A DNA stretch of 64,000 nucleotides, taken from Shouchella tritolerans. Its GTDB lineage: Bacteria; Bacillota; Bacilli; Bacillales; Bacillaceae_D. The number at the start of each line of letters is the position of its first letter. Positions within the stretch are counted from its first letter, which is position 1. Shown here piece after piece: positions 54,942-62,648 of the stretch. The notes below the pieces were generated by a model. It searched no databases. It was not told the origin of the DNA and saw only the letters and a list, made by a program, of their open reading frames with translations. Position numbers and translations under genes: made by a program. The stretch covers positions 310,001-374,000 of the forward strand of contig NZ_JAODPB010000005.1 in assembly GCF_025770735.1 (NCBI RefSeq), given 5' to 3'.

Positions 54942-56543
54942 TTACAATTTAAACCGCTCCCCAAGCACTTTTCCAGCCAAATGGGAACGGATAGCCAAAT
55001 AGAAGTAAACAAGTAAGCCAACGCCTACGCTAACAAGTAAGACAATAAACGTCGTCACACGGGACAACTCTGGAAGTAAAGCTGCAAGCCCATTGTCAAA
55101 TACCCATACAGCAACTCCCATAATAGCGGCAAATATAAAGATAAGCACCGTTCTCCGATAAATATACGTATAGTCGAACTTAGCAAATCGACCGATAAAA
55201 TAAACATTTAAGGCAATGCCTACCCCGAAACCAATATAGGTTGTCCAAATGGCTCCATACGGACCGAACCATTTTAAGAATACATAAGTAAGCCCTAGTT
55301 TTAAAACAAGCCCAATGACAAGCGACAAAACGGCATTCCTTTGCCGATCCATTCCTTGCAAAATCGAACCAGTTACGGCATAAATAGAAAAAAACAACGT
55401 CGCCGGCGCATAAAAACCTAGCGTTTTCGCTCCTAGCTCCAAATTGGTGCCACCGAATAGGGCGAAATAAATCGGCTCTGCTAAAACGGACATACCAATT
55501 GCCGCCGGGATGCCGATAAATAAAATCACTTGGTACGTTTGCGTAATATAGCTTTGTAAGAGCTTATTGTCTTGATTGACGTATGCTTTTGTAATCGTCG
55601 GCACTAACGTAATCGATAATGCCGTTGCCAGCGCCATTGGGATAAGGACAATTTTATGGGCTACTCCTGTTAAGGCGCCGACAAACGCTTTCGCTTGGCT
55701 GGCATACTCTGTCCCAGAAAGCGCCCCCTCAATGGAATATAAATCAACAGCCTGGAAAAAAGGAATCGCCAAGCCGACAAAAGAAAGGGGCAATGCATAT
55801 GAAATGAGTTCCTTATACATGCTCGGAAGCGTTTGTCTTTCTTTGGCAGGGTGGCTTTGTACACGTGCCAAAATCGTAGGACGCTGTTTGAAATAAAAAT
55901 AAAGCAAAGTAGCCATTCCGCCAATCCCGCCTACAAATGCGCCAAACGTCGCAAAACCGACCGCGCGCGGCAGATTGCCGCTGCCGATAGACATGACAGC
56001 AAACGAAGCCGCTAAAATAAAGACAACGCGGACAAGCTGCTCAACGACTTGCGAAACGGATGTTGGCACCATTTGTTGAAACCCTTGTAAATAGCCGCGC
56101 ACAATCGCCATCATTGGAATAATAAGCAGCGCAAAACTAACCATGCGAATCACATAGACAACGTTATCAAACGTATACTGATCTGTTTCACTAGGTTGAT
56201 AGCTAAGTGACGCAAGGGCAGGAGCGCCTAAAAACATGACTAGAAATGCAAGAAGGCCCGTAACGGCCATAAACCAGATTCCTGACTTGAACAAGCGGTG
56301 CGCTGTTTCATAATCGCCTAGGGCGTGGTACTTTGAAACATACTTAGACATGGCAACAGGCACGCCAAGCGTAGATAATGTAAGTAAAATCGAATACGGT
56401 GTGTAGCCATTTTGATATAGGGCATTCCCTTGCAAACCGACAAGTGCGGTAAAAGGGATGACATAAACAAAACCAATCAATTTTGACGTTAGCGTCGCCA
56501 CGGTCAATACTTTCGTTCCTTGCATGAGCTTTGAAGCAGCCAT
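54942..56543 (-). CDS. ytgP: MOP-superfamily lipid II flippase, YtgP/MurJ-like
   Basis: This 533-residue protein of about 14 membrane segments belongs to the polysaccharide/lipid II flippase (MurJ, SpoVB) group. Start ATG 56543 (MAASKLMQGTKVLTVATLTS) with GGGGGAAG upstream. B. subtilis YtgP is the MurJ equivalent. Its neighbourhood with two SEDS polymerases makes a cell-wall synthesis block. Confidence 0.88.
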   Translation of the reverse strand: MAASKLMQGTKVLTVATLTSKLIGFVYVIPFTALVGLQGNALYQNGYTPYSILLTLSTLGVPVAMSKYVSKYHALGDYETAHRLFKSGIWFMAVTGLLAFLVMFLGAPALASLSYQPSETDQYTFDNVVYVIRMVSFALLIIPMMAIVRGYLQGFQQMVPTSVSQVVEQLVRVVFILAASFAVMSIGSGNLPRAVGFATFGAFVGGIGGMATLLYFYFKQRPTILARVQSHPAKERQTLPSMYKELISYALPLSFVGLAIPFFQAVDLYSIEGALSGTEYASQAKAFVGALTGVAHKIVLIPMALATALSITLVPTITKAYVNQDNKLLQSYITQTYQVILFIGIPAAIGMSVLAEPIYFALFGGTNLELGAKTLGFYAPATLFFSIYAVTGSILQGMDRQRNAVLSLVIGLVLKLGLTYVFLKWFGPYGAIWTTYIGFGVGIALNVYFIGRFAKFDYTYIYRRTVLIFIFAAIMGVAVWVFDNGLAALLPELSRVTTFIVLLVSVGVGLLVYFYLAIRSHLAGKVLGERFKL

Positions 56544-56695
56544 GACTTCCCCCGTTTCTACATCCTTCACATTTCATTCGTACGTTATTTCGACACGCCT
56601 CAAGACGAGGCGATCTCTTTCGCATTTTAGCATAGATTAACAAGAATTGCTTCTCTTTATAAAAACGATCGAAAAAGTTCTATCCTGCGCAGCCT

Positions 56696-56727
56696 AAAAA
56701 CAGCCACCCTTTGGGGTGGCTGTTTTT
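56696..56727 (-). terminator. Terminator after the SMP-30 gene
   Basis: AAAAACAGCCACCC-N4-GGGTGGCTGTTTTT perfect stem. Confidence 0.88.
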
Positions 56728-56737
56728 ACTTGTTCTA

Positions 56738-57601
56738 TTACGCTATTCCTGTGAGAGGTATGTGTGTGCCGGCAAGCCTGCACTTTCTACTCTGCCCGGC
56801 AAATACACTGCCTCCTTCAGGCTCCCCTTGCTTGTTAGCTGTTGTTACATACAACGTCCTATAGTCTTCACCACCAAATGCACAGGAAGTTACATTCGTT
56901 GCTGGCACAACGACCTCCTCAAGTACATTCCCGTTATCAGGATCTGCACAAATCACTTTACCAGCTCCATACAAAGCAATCCACAAATAGCCGTTTTCAT
57001 CAATTGCCATTCCGTCTGGACGGCCATTATAAGATCGATAAGGAATGTCAATCATTCGTGGTTCGGAAATTTGCCCTGTCTGTTCATCGAAATGGTAAGC
57101 TGTCGTGCGCGCACTCGCAGTTTCATTGTGGTAAAGCAGCCCCTTCTCTTCGTCCCACGCAAGCCCGTTTGAAATGGCAAGCCCGGAAATCACTTTGCTT
57201 ATTTGGCCGTTATGGTCAAGGCAATAAAGGGCGCCAATCGGCGAATGGCAGTCAAACGCCATCGTTCCTGCCCATAACCTTCCAGCAGGATCGCATTTTG
57301 CATCATTAAAACGGAGCTGCTTCCCCCCTTGCGGCAAGAGGAAATAAGGCGTCAGCCGTTCTTCCTCATATAAGTATAGGCCATCCCCCATTGCAAGGAC
57401 GAAACCGCCGCCAGCCTTTTTGACAACAGCTGACAGATGTTGTGCAAACGAAAGCTGTTGATCGTCATTTGTCTTAGGGTTAAAGCGATGAAGCTTATAA
57501 CCATCAATATCTACCCAGTAGAGAACTTGCTCTCCTTCATCCCATAAAGGGCCTTCTCCAAGAGCCGCCTTGCCGTTCCATACGGTTTCTGCCAGAATCA
57601 T
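56738..57601 (-). CDS. SMP-30/gluconolactonase-family protein
   Basis: This 287-residue six-bladed propeller lactonase has GEGPLWDEGEQVLYWVDI (metal Glu), DAKCDPAGRLWAGTM, GLAISNGLAWDEE and SYNGRPDGMAIDENGYLW. It probably opens sugar lactones with a divalent metal. Cotranscribed 2 bp after the YjbQ-like gene. Confidence 0.88.
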   Translation of the reverse strand: MILAETVWNGKAALGEGPLWDEGEQVLYWVDIDGYKLHRFNPKTNDDQQLSFAQHLSAVVKKAGGGFVLAMGDGLYLYEEERLTPYFLLPQGGKQLRFNDAKCDPAGRLWAGTMAFDCHSPIGALYCLDHNGQISKVISGLAISNGLAWDEEKGLLYHNETASARTTAYHFDEQTGQISEPRMIDIPYRSYNGRPDGMAIDENGYLWIALYGAGKVICADPDNGNVLEEVVVPATNVTSCAFGGEDYRTLYVTTANKQGEPEGGSVFAGQSRKCRLAGTHIPLTGIA

Positions 57602-57603
57602 AG

Positions 57604-58005
57604 TCAGCCCTCCATGACTTGGACAACAAATGACCGGTTTGCACGTGGTCCATCAAATTCACAAAAATAAATGCCTTGCCATGTGCCTAGCACAAGACGA
57701 CCATCGTCAATTAAAACCGTTTGGGACGGCCCTACAGTTGACGTTTTCAAGTGAGCCGCCGTATTTCCTTCCATGTGGCGGTCATGTGGGTGTTCCCACG
57801 GGAAAACTTCATCAAGGCGGCGCAAAAAATCGACTACGACATCTGGATCAGCATTTTCATTGACGGTAATGCCAGCCGTTGTATGCAATGACTGGACGAT
57901 AGCCATGCCTGAATGGACACCGCTTGCTTTGACAGCCGCTTCAACTTGGGCAGTAATGTCGATCATGTCACTATGTTTGCTTGTATCAATTGTATAACGG
58001 TTCAT
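57604..58005 (-). CDS. YjbQ/UPF0047 family protein
   Basis: This 133-residue protein has [25 protein letters not shown] and [28 protein letters not shown] signatures. Weak thiamin-phosphate-synthase-type activity has been reported for homologues, but the role is open. Start ATG 58005 after GGAGAGGTGGG. Confidence 0.86.
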   Translation of the reverse strand: MNRYTIDTSKHSDMIDITAQVEAAVKASGVHSGMAIVQSLHTTAGITVNENADPDVVVDFLRRLDEVFPWEHPHDRHMEGNTAAHLKTSTVGPSQTVLIDDGRLVLGTWQGIYFCEFDGPRANRSFVVQVMEG

Positions 58006-58154
58006 GTGACCCACCTCTCCTTTTCTCAGCTCATTCCCTTCTAGTTTGCTACTTAATCAGGAGAACTTCGATTGAAACAGAATCTTATACGACTGCTTAC
58101 ACTTTAGCGAGCAGCCACTCAGCGGTTTGCAAACCATTTCCCAAAGGAGCACTA

Positions 58155-58186
58155 AAGCAAGCGAACCATAACGGTTACGCTTGCTT
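58155..58186 (-). terminator. Hairpin downstream of the M20 amidohydrolase gene
   Basis: AAGCAAGCG/CGCTTGCTT arms around 14 nt. The palindromic element copy E lies between it and the stop codon of the M20 gene. Confidence 0.65.
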
Positions 58187-58250
58187 AGACTGTAGCCAAC
58201 AGGCTCATTCCCCTTCTTTCCTAAGCTGACAATTGTTTTCTAGTCTGAGT
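58186..58250 (-). repeat. Palindromic intergenic element, copy E
   Basis: In the direction of the upstream gene: ACTCAGACTAGAAAACAATT, then GTCAGCTTAGG, ending ATGAGCCTGTTGGCTACAGTCT. The ends match those of copies A and F. Confidence 0.55.
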
Positions 58251-58258
58251 GATCTGCT

Positions 58259-59440
58259 TTAGTGGCTACGCAAATACTGATTCGCAATGGCCAAAAACAT
58301 TTCGCCAATATGGAAAAGTGCCCGTTCATCAAAATCAAAACGAGGGTGGTGATGAGGAAATTGCGTCCGTTCTTCTTCCGTCCGGCCGCCAACGTGGAAA
58401 AAGCACCCAGGCTTTTCTTCTAAGTAATAGGCAAAATCCTCGCCCCCAAGTGCCGCTGGCAACATTAATACATTACCTTCCCCAAAAACCTCTTTTGCCA
58501 AGTCGCGAATTAATTCTGTTTCTTTTTCGGCATTTACAAGCGGCGGATAGCCATTTAAATAATCAATCGTGCAAGTGACATGGCCGCCATGCTCCTTCCC
58601 AGAAACAATCGCCCGAATTTCTTCTTCTATGAAAGCGCGCGTTTCTTCTTGAAAGGTGCGGACTGTTCCTTCAATTCGCGCCGTATCTGCAATTACGTTG
58701 AACGCTGTGCCTGCTTGGAAGACGCCAACTGTGACAACGGCCGTATCCATAGGATTGATGCGGCGGCTAACAATGGTTTGCAAATCATTGACAAGCTGGC
58801 TGCCAATCACAATTGAATCAATCGTCGAATGAGGATGGGCGCCGTGCCCGCCTTTTCCTTGTATATTCACAGTAAATGCATCAACTGCTGCCATAACTGC
58901 TCCAGGGCTTGCATTTATTTGCCCAAGTGGAATTTGCGAGGACACATGGGCGCCAAATACGGCATCAACCCCTTCTAAACAGCCGTCAGCAATCATTTCA
59001 CGGGCACCACCAGGAGGTTTTTCCTCAGCGTGCTGGAACAGAAACACGATTGTACCGCATAGCTCCTCTACTTGGTTAAACAACGTTGCCGCAACACCTA
59101 ACAAAGCCGCTGTGTGGCCATCATGCCCGCAAGCGTGCATAACGCCTGGCTTCGTCGATGCATAAGAGACATCATTTTCTTCATGAATCGGCAACGCGTC
59201 AAAATCAGCACGAAAAGCGATTGTCGGTCCCGGCTTTTTGCCGTGGAGCTTTGCTACCACACCGCGACCGCCTACCTGTTTACGTATATCCGTAAATCCA
59301 ATTTCCTTTAATTTCTGTACGATAAAAGCAGGCGTTTCCACTTCCTCAAACGATAACTCTGGGTTTGCATGAAGATGCCTGCGCCATTCGATGACTTGTG
59401 CTTGTAACGTTTCTAATTTCTTCGTTGCGATTCCTTCCAT
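58259..59440 (-). CDS. M20-family amidohydrolase (IAA-amino acid hydrolase type)
   Basis: This 393-residue di-metal peptidase/amidohydrolase has HACGHDGHTA, FLFQHAEEKPPGGA (catalytic Glu) and LGGEDFAYYLE. Typical YxeP/AmhX-type deacylase. Start ATG 59440 after TTGGAGTGG; ATG at 59455 precedes the SD. Confidence 0.9.
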   Translation of the reverse strand: MEGIATKKLETLQAQVIEWRRHLHANPELSFEEVETPAFIVQKLKEIGFTDIRKQVGGRGVVAKLHGKKPGPTIAFRADFDALPIHEENDVSYASTKPGVMHACGHDGHTAALLGVAATLFNQVEELCGTIVFLFQHAEEKPPGGAREMIADGCLEGVDAVFGAHVSSQIPLGQINASPGAVMAAVDAFTVNIQGKGGHGAHPHSTIDSIVIGSQLVNDLQTIVSRRINPMDTAVVTVGVFQAGTAFNVIADTARIEGTVRTFQEETRAFIEEEIRAIVSGKEHGGHVTCTIDYLNGYPPLVNAEKETELIRDLAKEVFGEGNVLMLPAALGGEDFAYYLEEKPGCFFHVGGRTEEERTQFPHHHPRFDFDERALFHIGEMFLAIANQYLRSH

Positions 59441-59576
59441 TGCTTTCCACTCCAATCTCCAGATCTGTCCATCCTTTACTTCGCCTTAAAAACAGTTACC
59501 TCCTGCTTGTTTTGCCCTTTTGTTTTCTATTTTTTTGTGTACAATGGTAAGAGTGAAAAAAGTGAGGATGAAATGA

Positions 59577-60173
59577 ATGGACAACTACGATGTAATCATA
59601 GTCGGCGGCGGCCCCTCTGGCCTGATGGCTTCTGTCGCTGCCGCTCAACAAGGGGTGCGCGTCCTCTTGCTCGATAAAGGCAACAAACTCGGTCGCAAAC
59701 TTGCGATTTCAGGCGGGGGACGCTGCAATGTCACCAACCGGATGGAAAGGAAACAGTTGATTGAAAACATTCCAGGGAATGGCCGCTTTATGCATAGTCC
59801 ATTCGCTGTATTTGACAATGAATCGATTATTGCTTTTTTTGAAGGCTTAGGAATTCGCTTAAAAGAAGAAGACAGAGGACGGATGTTTCCTGTTAACGAT
59901 AAAGCACAAACTGTGGTCGACACACTGCTTGCACAAATCCGTAAACTTGATGTCACCATCCGTACGAATGCCCGAGTCGCCGACATTATCGTAGAAGACG
60001 GCCAGGCAGTTGGAGTGGCACTCGAAGACGGGCAACACATTGGCACAAAAGCGCTGATTATCGCTACTGGCGGCAAATCAGTGCCCCACACAGGATCTGC
60101 CGTATATCCTATAGGCACCAAAAACAACCTCCCACAATTCAGGGAGGCTATTTTATGTAAATATATTCCATAG
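59577..60173 (+). pseudogene. ytfP: NAD(P)/FAD-dependent oxidoreductase YtfP (HI0933/BaiN family), truncated by the element
   Basis: The N-terminus is intact: [39 protein letters not shown] and [13 protein letters not shown]. Homology to the roughly 420-residue family stops abruptly after residue 177 (about 60107), where family members continue with a TGDGY-type segment. The last 21 codons and the stop lie in the inserted element. The C-terminal half should be at the far end of the element, outside this window. GTGAGGATGAA precedes ATG 59577. Confidence 0.88.
60118..60147 (-). terminator. Terminator of the aimR-aimP-aimX transcript
   Basis: Minus strand CCTCCC-N8-GGGAGG followed by TTGTTTTTGG, directly after the stop codon of the 54-residue ORF. 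Confidence 0.8.
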
Positions 60174-60312
60174 TTTCTTTTACCCAGTTATTAAATTCTT
60201 GCAATGTTGACACTGGGGAAACAAACTCCGCAAACACAACGCTTTGATTGTGAACAATCAGTCTGCCTTCACCTTTCTCCACATTAAAATATTTAGACAC
60301 TCTCTTATCCAT
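60148..60312 (-). CDS. 54-residue ORF in the aimX position
   Basis: ATG at 60312 with TAGGGGGATATTTT upstream; the protein starts [20 protein letters not shown] and ends with [15 protein letters not shown] recognise no domain. In SPbeta-group phages aimX, downstream of aimP and under AimR control, is a short transcript with a small ORF of about 50 codons; position, size, strand and following terminator agree. Sequence similarity to known AimX was not established. Confidence 0.62.
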   Translation of the reverse strand: MDKRVSKYFNVEKGEGRLIVHNQSVVFAEFVSPVSTLQEFNNWVKETMEYIYIK

Positions 60313-60339
60313 AAAATATCCCCCTATTTTATTTTTTTA

Positions 60340-60396
60340 CTTTGTGCTCACATTTAAATAGGAAATAACTTTTCATATGCAAATGTGAACACAAAG
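60340..60396. promoter_or_regulatory. Large inverted repeat around a candidate aimX promoter
   Basis: CTTTGTGCTCACATTT (60340-60355) and AAATGTGAACACAAAG (60381-60396) pair at 15 of 16 positions across a 25-bp loop. Inside and across it, on the minus strand, lies TTGCAT-N16-TATTTA, a plausible weak promoter for the 54-residue ORF. Confidence 0.5.
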
Positions 60397-60422
60397 GCGT
60401 CGCTAGGACGCCCTCACGGTAA

Positions 60423-60458
60423 AGTTACAGTTATAAAATTTTATTATTTTCTGTAACT
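60423..60458. promoter_or_regulatory. AimR operator candidate 1 (downstream of aimP)
   Basis: Perfect 8-bp arms AGTTACAG (60423-60430) and CTGTAACT (60451-60458) with a 20-bp AT-rich spacer, 9 bp after the aimP stop. The position equals that of the known AimR operator between aimP and aimX in SPbeta-group phages, which also has two short inverted half-sites far apart. Confidence 0.7.
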
Positions 60459-60466
60459 CTAGTCCG

Positions 60467-60598
60467 TTAAGAACCTTGAATTGGATTAGACGGGCCGCTT
60501 GTTGGCACTGTATTAATAGGTTCCGTTACGTATGGATTTGATGCGAAAAACAGAGTGGACAACGACAATGCGATCAATACTTTCTTTAGTGATTTCAC
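60467..60598 (-). CDS. aimP: AimP-like secreted pro-peptide (43 residues)
   Basis: GTG start at 60598 with AAAGGGGGTG 6 bp upstream inside the end of aimR; only 5 nt separate the aimR stop from this start. The product begins MKSLKKVLIALSLSTLFFA, a typical Sec signal peptide (basic n-region, hydrophobic core), followed by a short polar tail rich in Pro, Thr and Ser, ending with SGPSNPIQGS. Known arbitrium peptides are the C-terminal six residues of such precursors, often with Gly in the penultimate position; NPIQGS fits that. This ORF is too short for standard ORF calling. Confidence 0.78.
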   Translation of the reverse strand: MKSLKKVLIALSLSTLFFASNPYVTEPINTVPTSGPSNPIQGS

Positions 60599-60603
60599 CT
60601 AAT

Positions 60604-61743
60604 TCACCCCCTTTCGGCAAACTGGTAAAACTCTCTTTCAAAAGCACGTTTAAAGAATGTTTTACCATCCCTTACAATTATAGCGTGTCCTTCAATGAAG
60701 TATGACATATCCTTGAATGCCATCCCTTTATATAACAATGTAAAAGGGTCTGTATCATCAAGTTTAGATAGCACTTCACAAGCCTTTTCCCTGTCCCCTC
60801 TAACCAATAATTGGTGAGCTAATTCACCATCTTTTAAATTCTCTAAGTCAACAATATCCCTATGATAGTTCTGCACAAACACAAGATCATTTTCTAAAAG
60901 ATTTTGCGCATAATCGCTATAGCCAGCCAACTTAAACAATTTAGCAGCAGTCCTGATGTTCTGTAGGCTTTCTTCCTTCCAATCGTACATCTGTGCTTGT
61001 CCTCTAATTAAATGGGCGGATGCAACAAGAAAAGTTGGTGACACTTTATTTTTTATTACATATTCGGTATGTTCGAGTGCTGTTTCCACGTCATTCTTAT
61101 AGTAAAGGACAGCGTTTGCATGTAAATTAAAAAAACGAATTTTAAAAGACTCTTTTATAAAGCCGTCCCTTAATTGCTTTATTTTCGTTTCTATTCTGTC
61201 GCACATCCTCAACAAAGATTTGTAATCCTTTGTATAGGTGCTCACTGCTTCTATAAGATCTATCTTGACTTTCACTTCATCTGAGGTGACTTTACCATAT
61301 AAGTTTCGACAAGCGTCCATTACGTCATATGGACTCATAGTTTTGCGGCGTTTGTTAAGATCATACACCTCTAACCACTCGCGTATCTCACCTTTTTTAT
61401 GCCCCGCGTGAAGAGCTAGCAAATTGCTAGTCAAATCATGCCTTTCGTAATTGGAAGCGTACTCTAAAGCGTTCATAATCCCTAAAGGCTTTTCCAACTT
61501 CAAACAGTAATTGTCCATAATCTCTAAATACTCACTTGCTGCCAAGTATCGAATTAAGGTAAGTACAGTCGAAAATTCCAGATCATTTTTCCCTTTGGCA
61601 GAAAGGAAACGCGATATGTATTCTTTTCGGATACCTGTAGCGTTGCTAACATCTATTTGTTGTAACTTTTTTTCGTTCATATATGTTTTTACAACATGAT
61701 ATAGATATTCGGCTGATTCTATAGTCGCTTTTACTACAACCAT
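60604..61743 (-). CDS. aimR: AimR-like arbitrium receptor/transcription factor (RRNPP family)
   Basis: This 379-residue protein has an N-terminal Cro-like HTH (about residues 22-50, QIDVSNATGIRKEYISRFLS) and a long helical TPR-like repeat region. The segment YLEIMDNYCLKLEKPLGIMN followed by ALEYA, and near the C-terminus REKACEVLSKLDD, closely resemble the corresponding parts of SPbeta AimR (YopK) as I recall them. Length also matches (about 386). AimR binds an operator to drive aimX and lysis; accumulated peptide binds the TPR domain and releases DNA, favouring lysogeny. ATG 61743 with GGGAGG; operator candidate 2 lies just upstream of that SD. A Rap-type phosphatase is unlikely because of the HTH. 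Confidence 0.85.
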   Translation of the reverse strand: MVVVKATIESAEYLYHVVKTYMNEKKLQQIDVSNATGIRKEYISRFLSAKGKNDLEFSTVLTLIRYLAASEYLEIMDNYCLKLEKPLGIMNALEYASNYERHDLTSNLLALHAGHKKGEIREWLEVYDLNKRRKTMSPYDVMDACRNLYGKVTSDEVKVKIDLIEAVSTYTKDYKSLLRMCDRIETKIKQLRDGFIKESFKIRFFNLHANAVLYYKNDVETALEHTEYVIKNKVSPTFLVASAHLIRGQAQMYDWKEESLQNIRTAAKLFKLAGYSDYAQNLLENDLVFVQNYHRDIVDLENLKDGELAHQLLVRGDREKACEVLSKLDDTDPFTLLYKGMAFKDMSYFIEGHAIIVRDGKTFFKRAFEREFYQFAERG

Positions 61744-61755
61744 TTTTACCTCCCG

Positions 61756-61791
61756 AGTTACAGTTTTGAAATTTTTATTTTTTATGTAACT
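61756..61791. promoter_or_regulatory. AimR operator candidate 2 (upstream of aimR)
   Basis: AGTTACAG (61756-61763), 20-bp AT-rich spacer, ATGTAACT (61784-61791): same arms and identical spacing as candidate 1, one mismatch. It lies between the aimR promoter region and SD, suggesting autoregulation. Confidence 0.65.
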
Positions 61792-62104
61792 GAATATCAG
61801 AATAATAGTACTTTCTCTAAATATTAACTCAGTTAATGTTTATCTGCTATTGGGAAAATAGTACAACATATTCATAAATAAAATTGTCGAAATAAGTCGT
61901 AAACTACGCTCATTCGCTTACCTATGCTCACGAATGAGTTTTGTATTGGGCAAATTTGCCTACTGATGTCAGTATAGCACAGAACTTATGTTCGTAAAAG
62001 AGGTATTAAAAAAGAAAAATTTTCATTTTATTTTTATTAAAATTCTTGACTTTCCGTACTATCAATAGTACAATAAGGTTAGAACATAACAAGGAGGTGA
62101 ACAA
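61792..62104. promoter_or_regulatory. Divergent control region of the element
   Basis: The 361 bp between aimR and the first rightward gene hold TTGACT-N17-TACAAT (62046-62074) for the rightward genes and a possible leftward aimR -10 (TACTAT/TATTAT at 61802-61810). They also hold half-sites ATAGTAC at 61805 and 61858, the palindrome GTACTATCAATAGTAC at 62056-62071, the palindrome TTAACTGAGTTAA near 61825, and CTCATTCG/CGAATGAG at 61909-61938. It looks like a phage switch region. Confidence 0.6.
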
Positions 62105-62209
62105 ATGCTGGACACAATAGAGCAAATCGCCCGAATCCTTTTCTCCTTAGCCTCAACGGTTGCCATCGTAGTAGCGCTGAAGAGAAATGACTCGGACGAT
62201 AACAAATGA
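62105..62209 (+). CDS. 34-residue small membrane peptide
   Basis: ATG 62105 preceded by AAGGAGGTGAACAA, the best SD in the element. MLDTIEQIARILFSLASTVA then IVVALKR forms one membrane helix with a charged C-terminal tail. First gene of the rightward operon. Small membrane peptides at this position occur in several Bacillus phages; function unknown. Confidence 0.7.
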   Translation: MLDTIEQIARILFSLASTVAIVVALKRNDSDDNK

Positions 62210-62260
62210 GGGTTTTGGGGCATAGCCCCTCCCCTTGCTCTATATAATACAGCATAAGCG

Positions 62261-62410
62261 ATGAAAAAGAAAACTCTCTATATCCTGTTGCTTATCCTCG
62301 TGTGGGCCTCGTTTATTTTTAAACAGCCTGTCTTGGATATTGCTGTCGCGCTTGGAGTAACCCTATTTATCTTTGACCAGCTAGGAGTGTTTAAACGTGG
62401 ACGAGCCTAA
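62261..62410 (+). CDS. 49-residue two-helix membrane peptide
   Basis: ATG 62261 (MKKKTLYILLLILVWASFIF) with a second hydrophobic segment (DIAVALGVTLFIF). No clear SD; a TATAAT (62244-62249) 11 bp upstream would give a leaderless or very short-leader transcript, though a matching -35 is not evident. It overlaps the next ORF by 14 bp. Confidence 0.5.
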   Translation: MKKKTLYILLLILVWASFIFKQPVLDIAVALGVTLFIFDQLGVFKRGRA

Positions 62411-62591
62411 CAAGCCACATAAGCCACTATCTCAAACCGAACGAAATAAGCGCTGGCAAGAACAAAACAAAGACCGCGCCCGCTATCTTAGCGCTCGCTC
62501 AAGCGCTCGGAGCTTTATTCGTAATCGCGCCACTGCTGAGGACTTGGACGAACTAGAACAATTGATTGCCGAGCGACGCCAGCAACTTTAA
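62397..62591 (+). CDS. 64-residue charged phage-type protein
   Basis: GTG 62397 with TAGGAGTG upstream. Strongly charged, helical (SQTERNKRWQEQNKDRARYL; TAEDLDELEQLIAERRQQL). I do not recognise a function; similar short basic/acidic helical proteins occur in Bacillus phages. Followed by a terminator. Confidence 0.65.
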   Translation: MDEPNKPHKPLSQTERNKRWQEQNKDRARYLSARSSARSFIRNRATAEDLDELEQLIAERRQQL

Positions 62592-62630
62592 GGCTATGCC
62601 TATGTGCATAAGCCTTTTTTCTTTTTGGTC
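62590..62630 (+). terminator. Terminator after the small-gene operon
   Basis: AAGGCTATGC-N6-GCATAAGCCTT with one bulge, followed by T6 and further Ts. Confidence 0.78.
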
Positions 62631-62648
62631 TAAATTTCCACTAGTTCG

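Noticed and set aside
60604-61743. Reading the AimR-like protein as a Rap phosphatase or PlcR/ComR-type regulator
   Set aside because: Rap proteins lack the N-terminal Cro-like HTH, and the stretches I can compare (DNYCLKL...ALEYA; KACEVLSKLDD) fit SPbeta AimR better, as do the aimX-position ORF and operator. A definitive family call needs a profile search.
61909-61938. CTCATTCG/CGAATGAG inverted repeat as a terminator
   Set aside because: No T run on either strand and it lies within a promoter region, so it is listed only as part of the control region.
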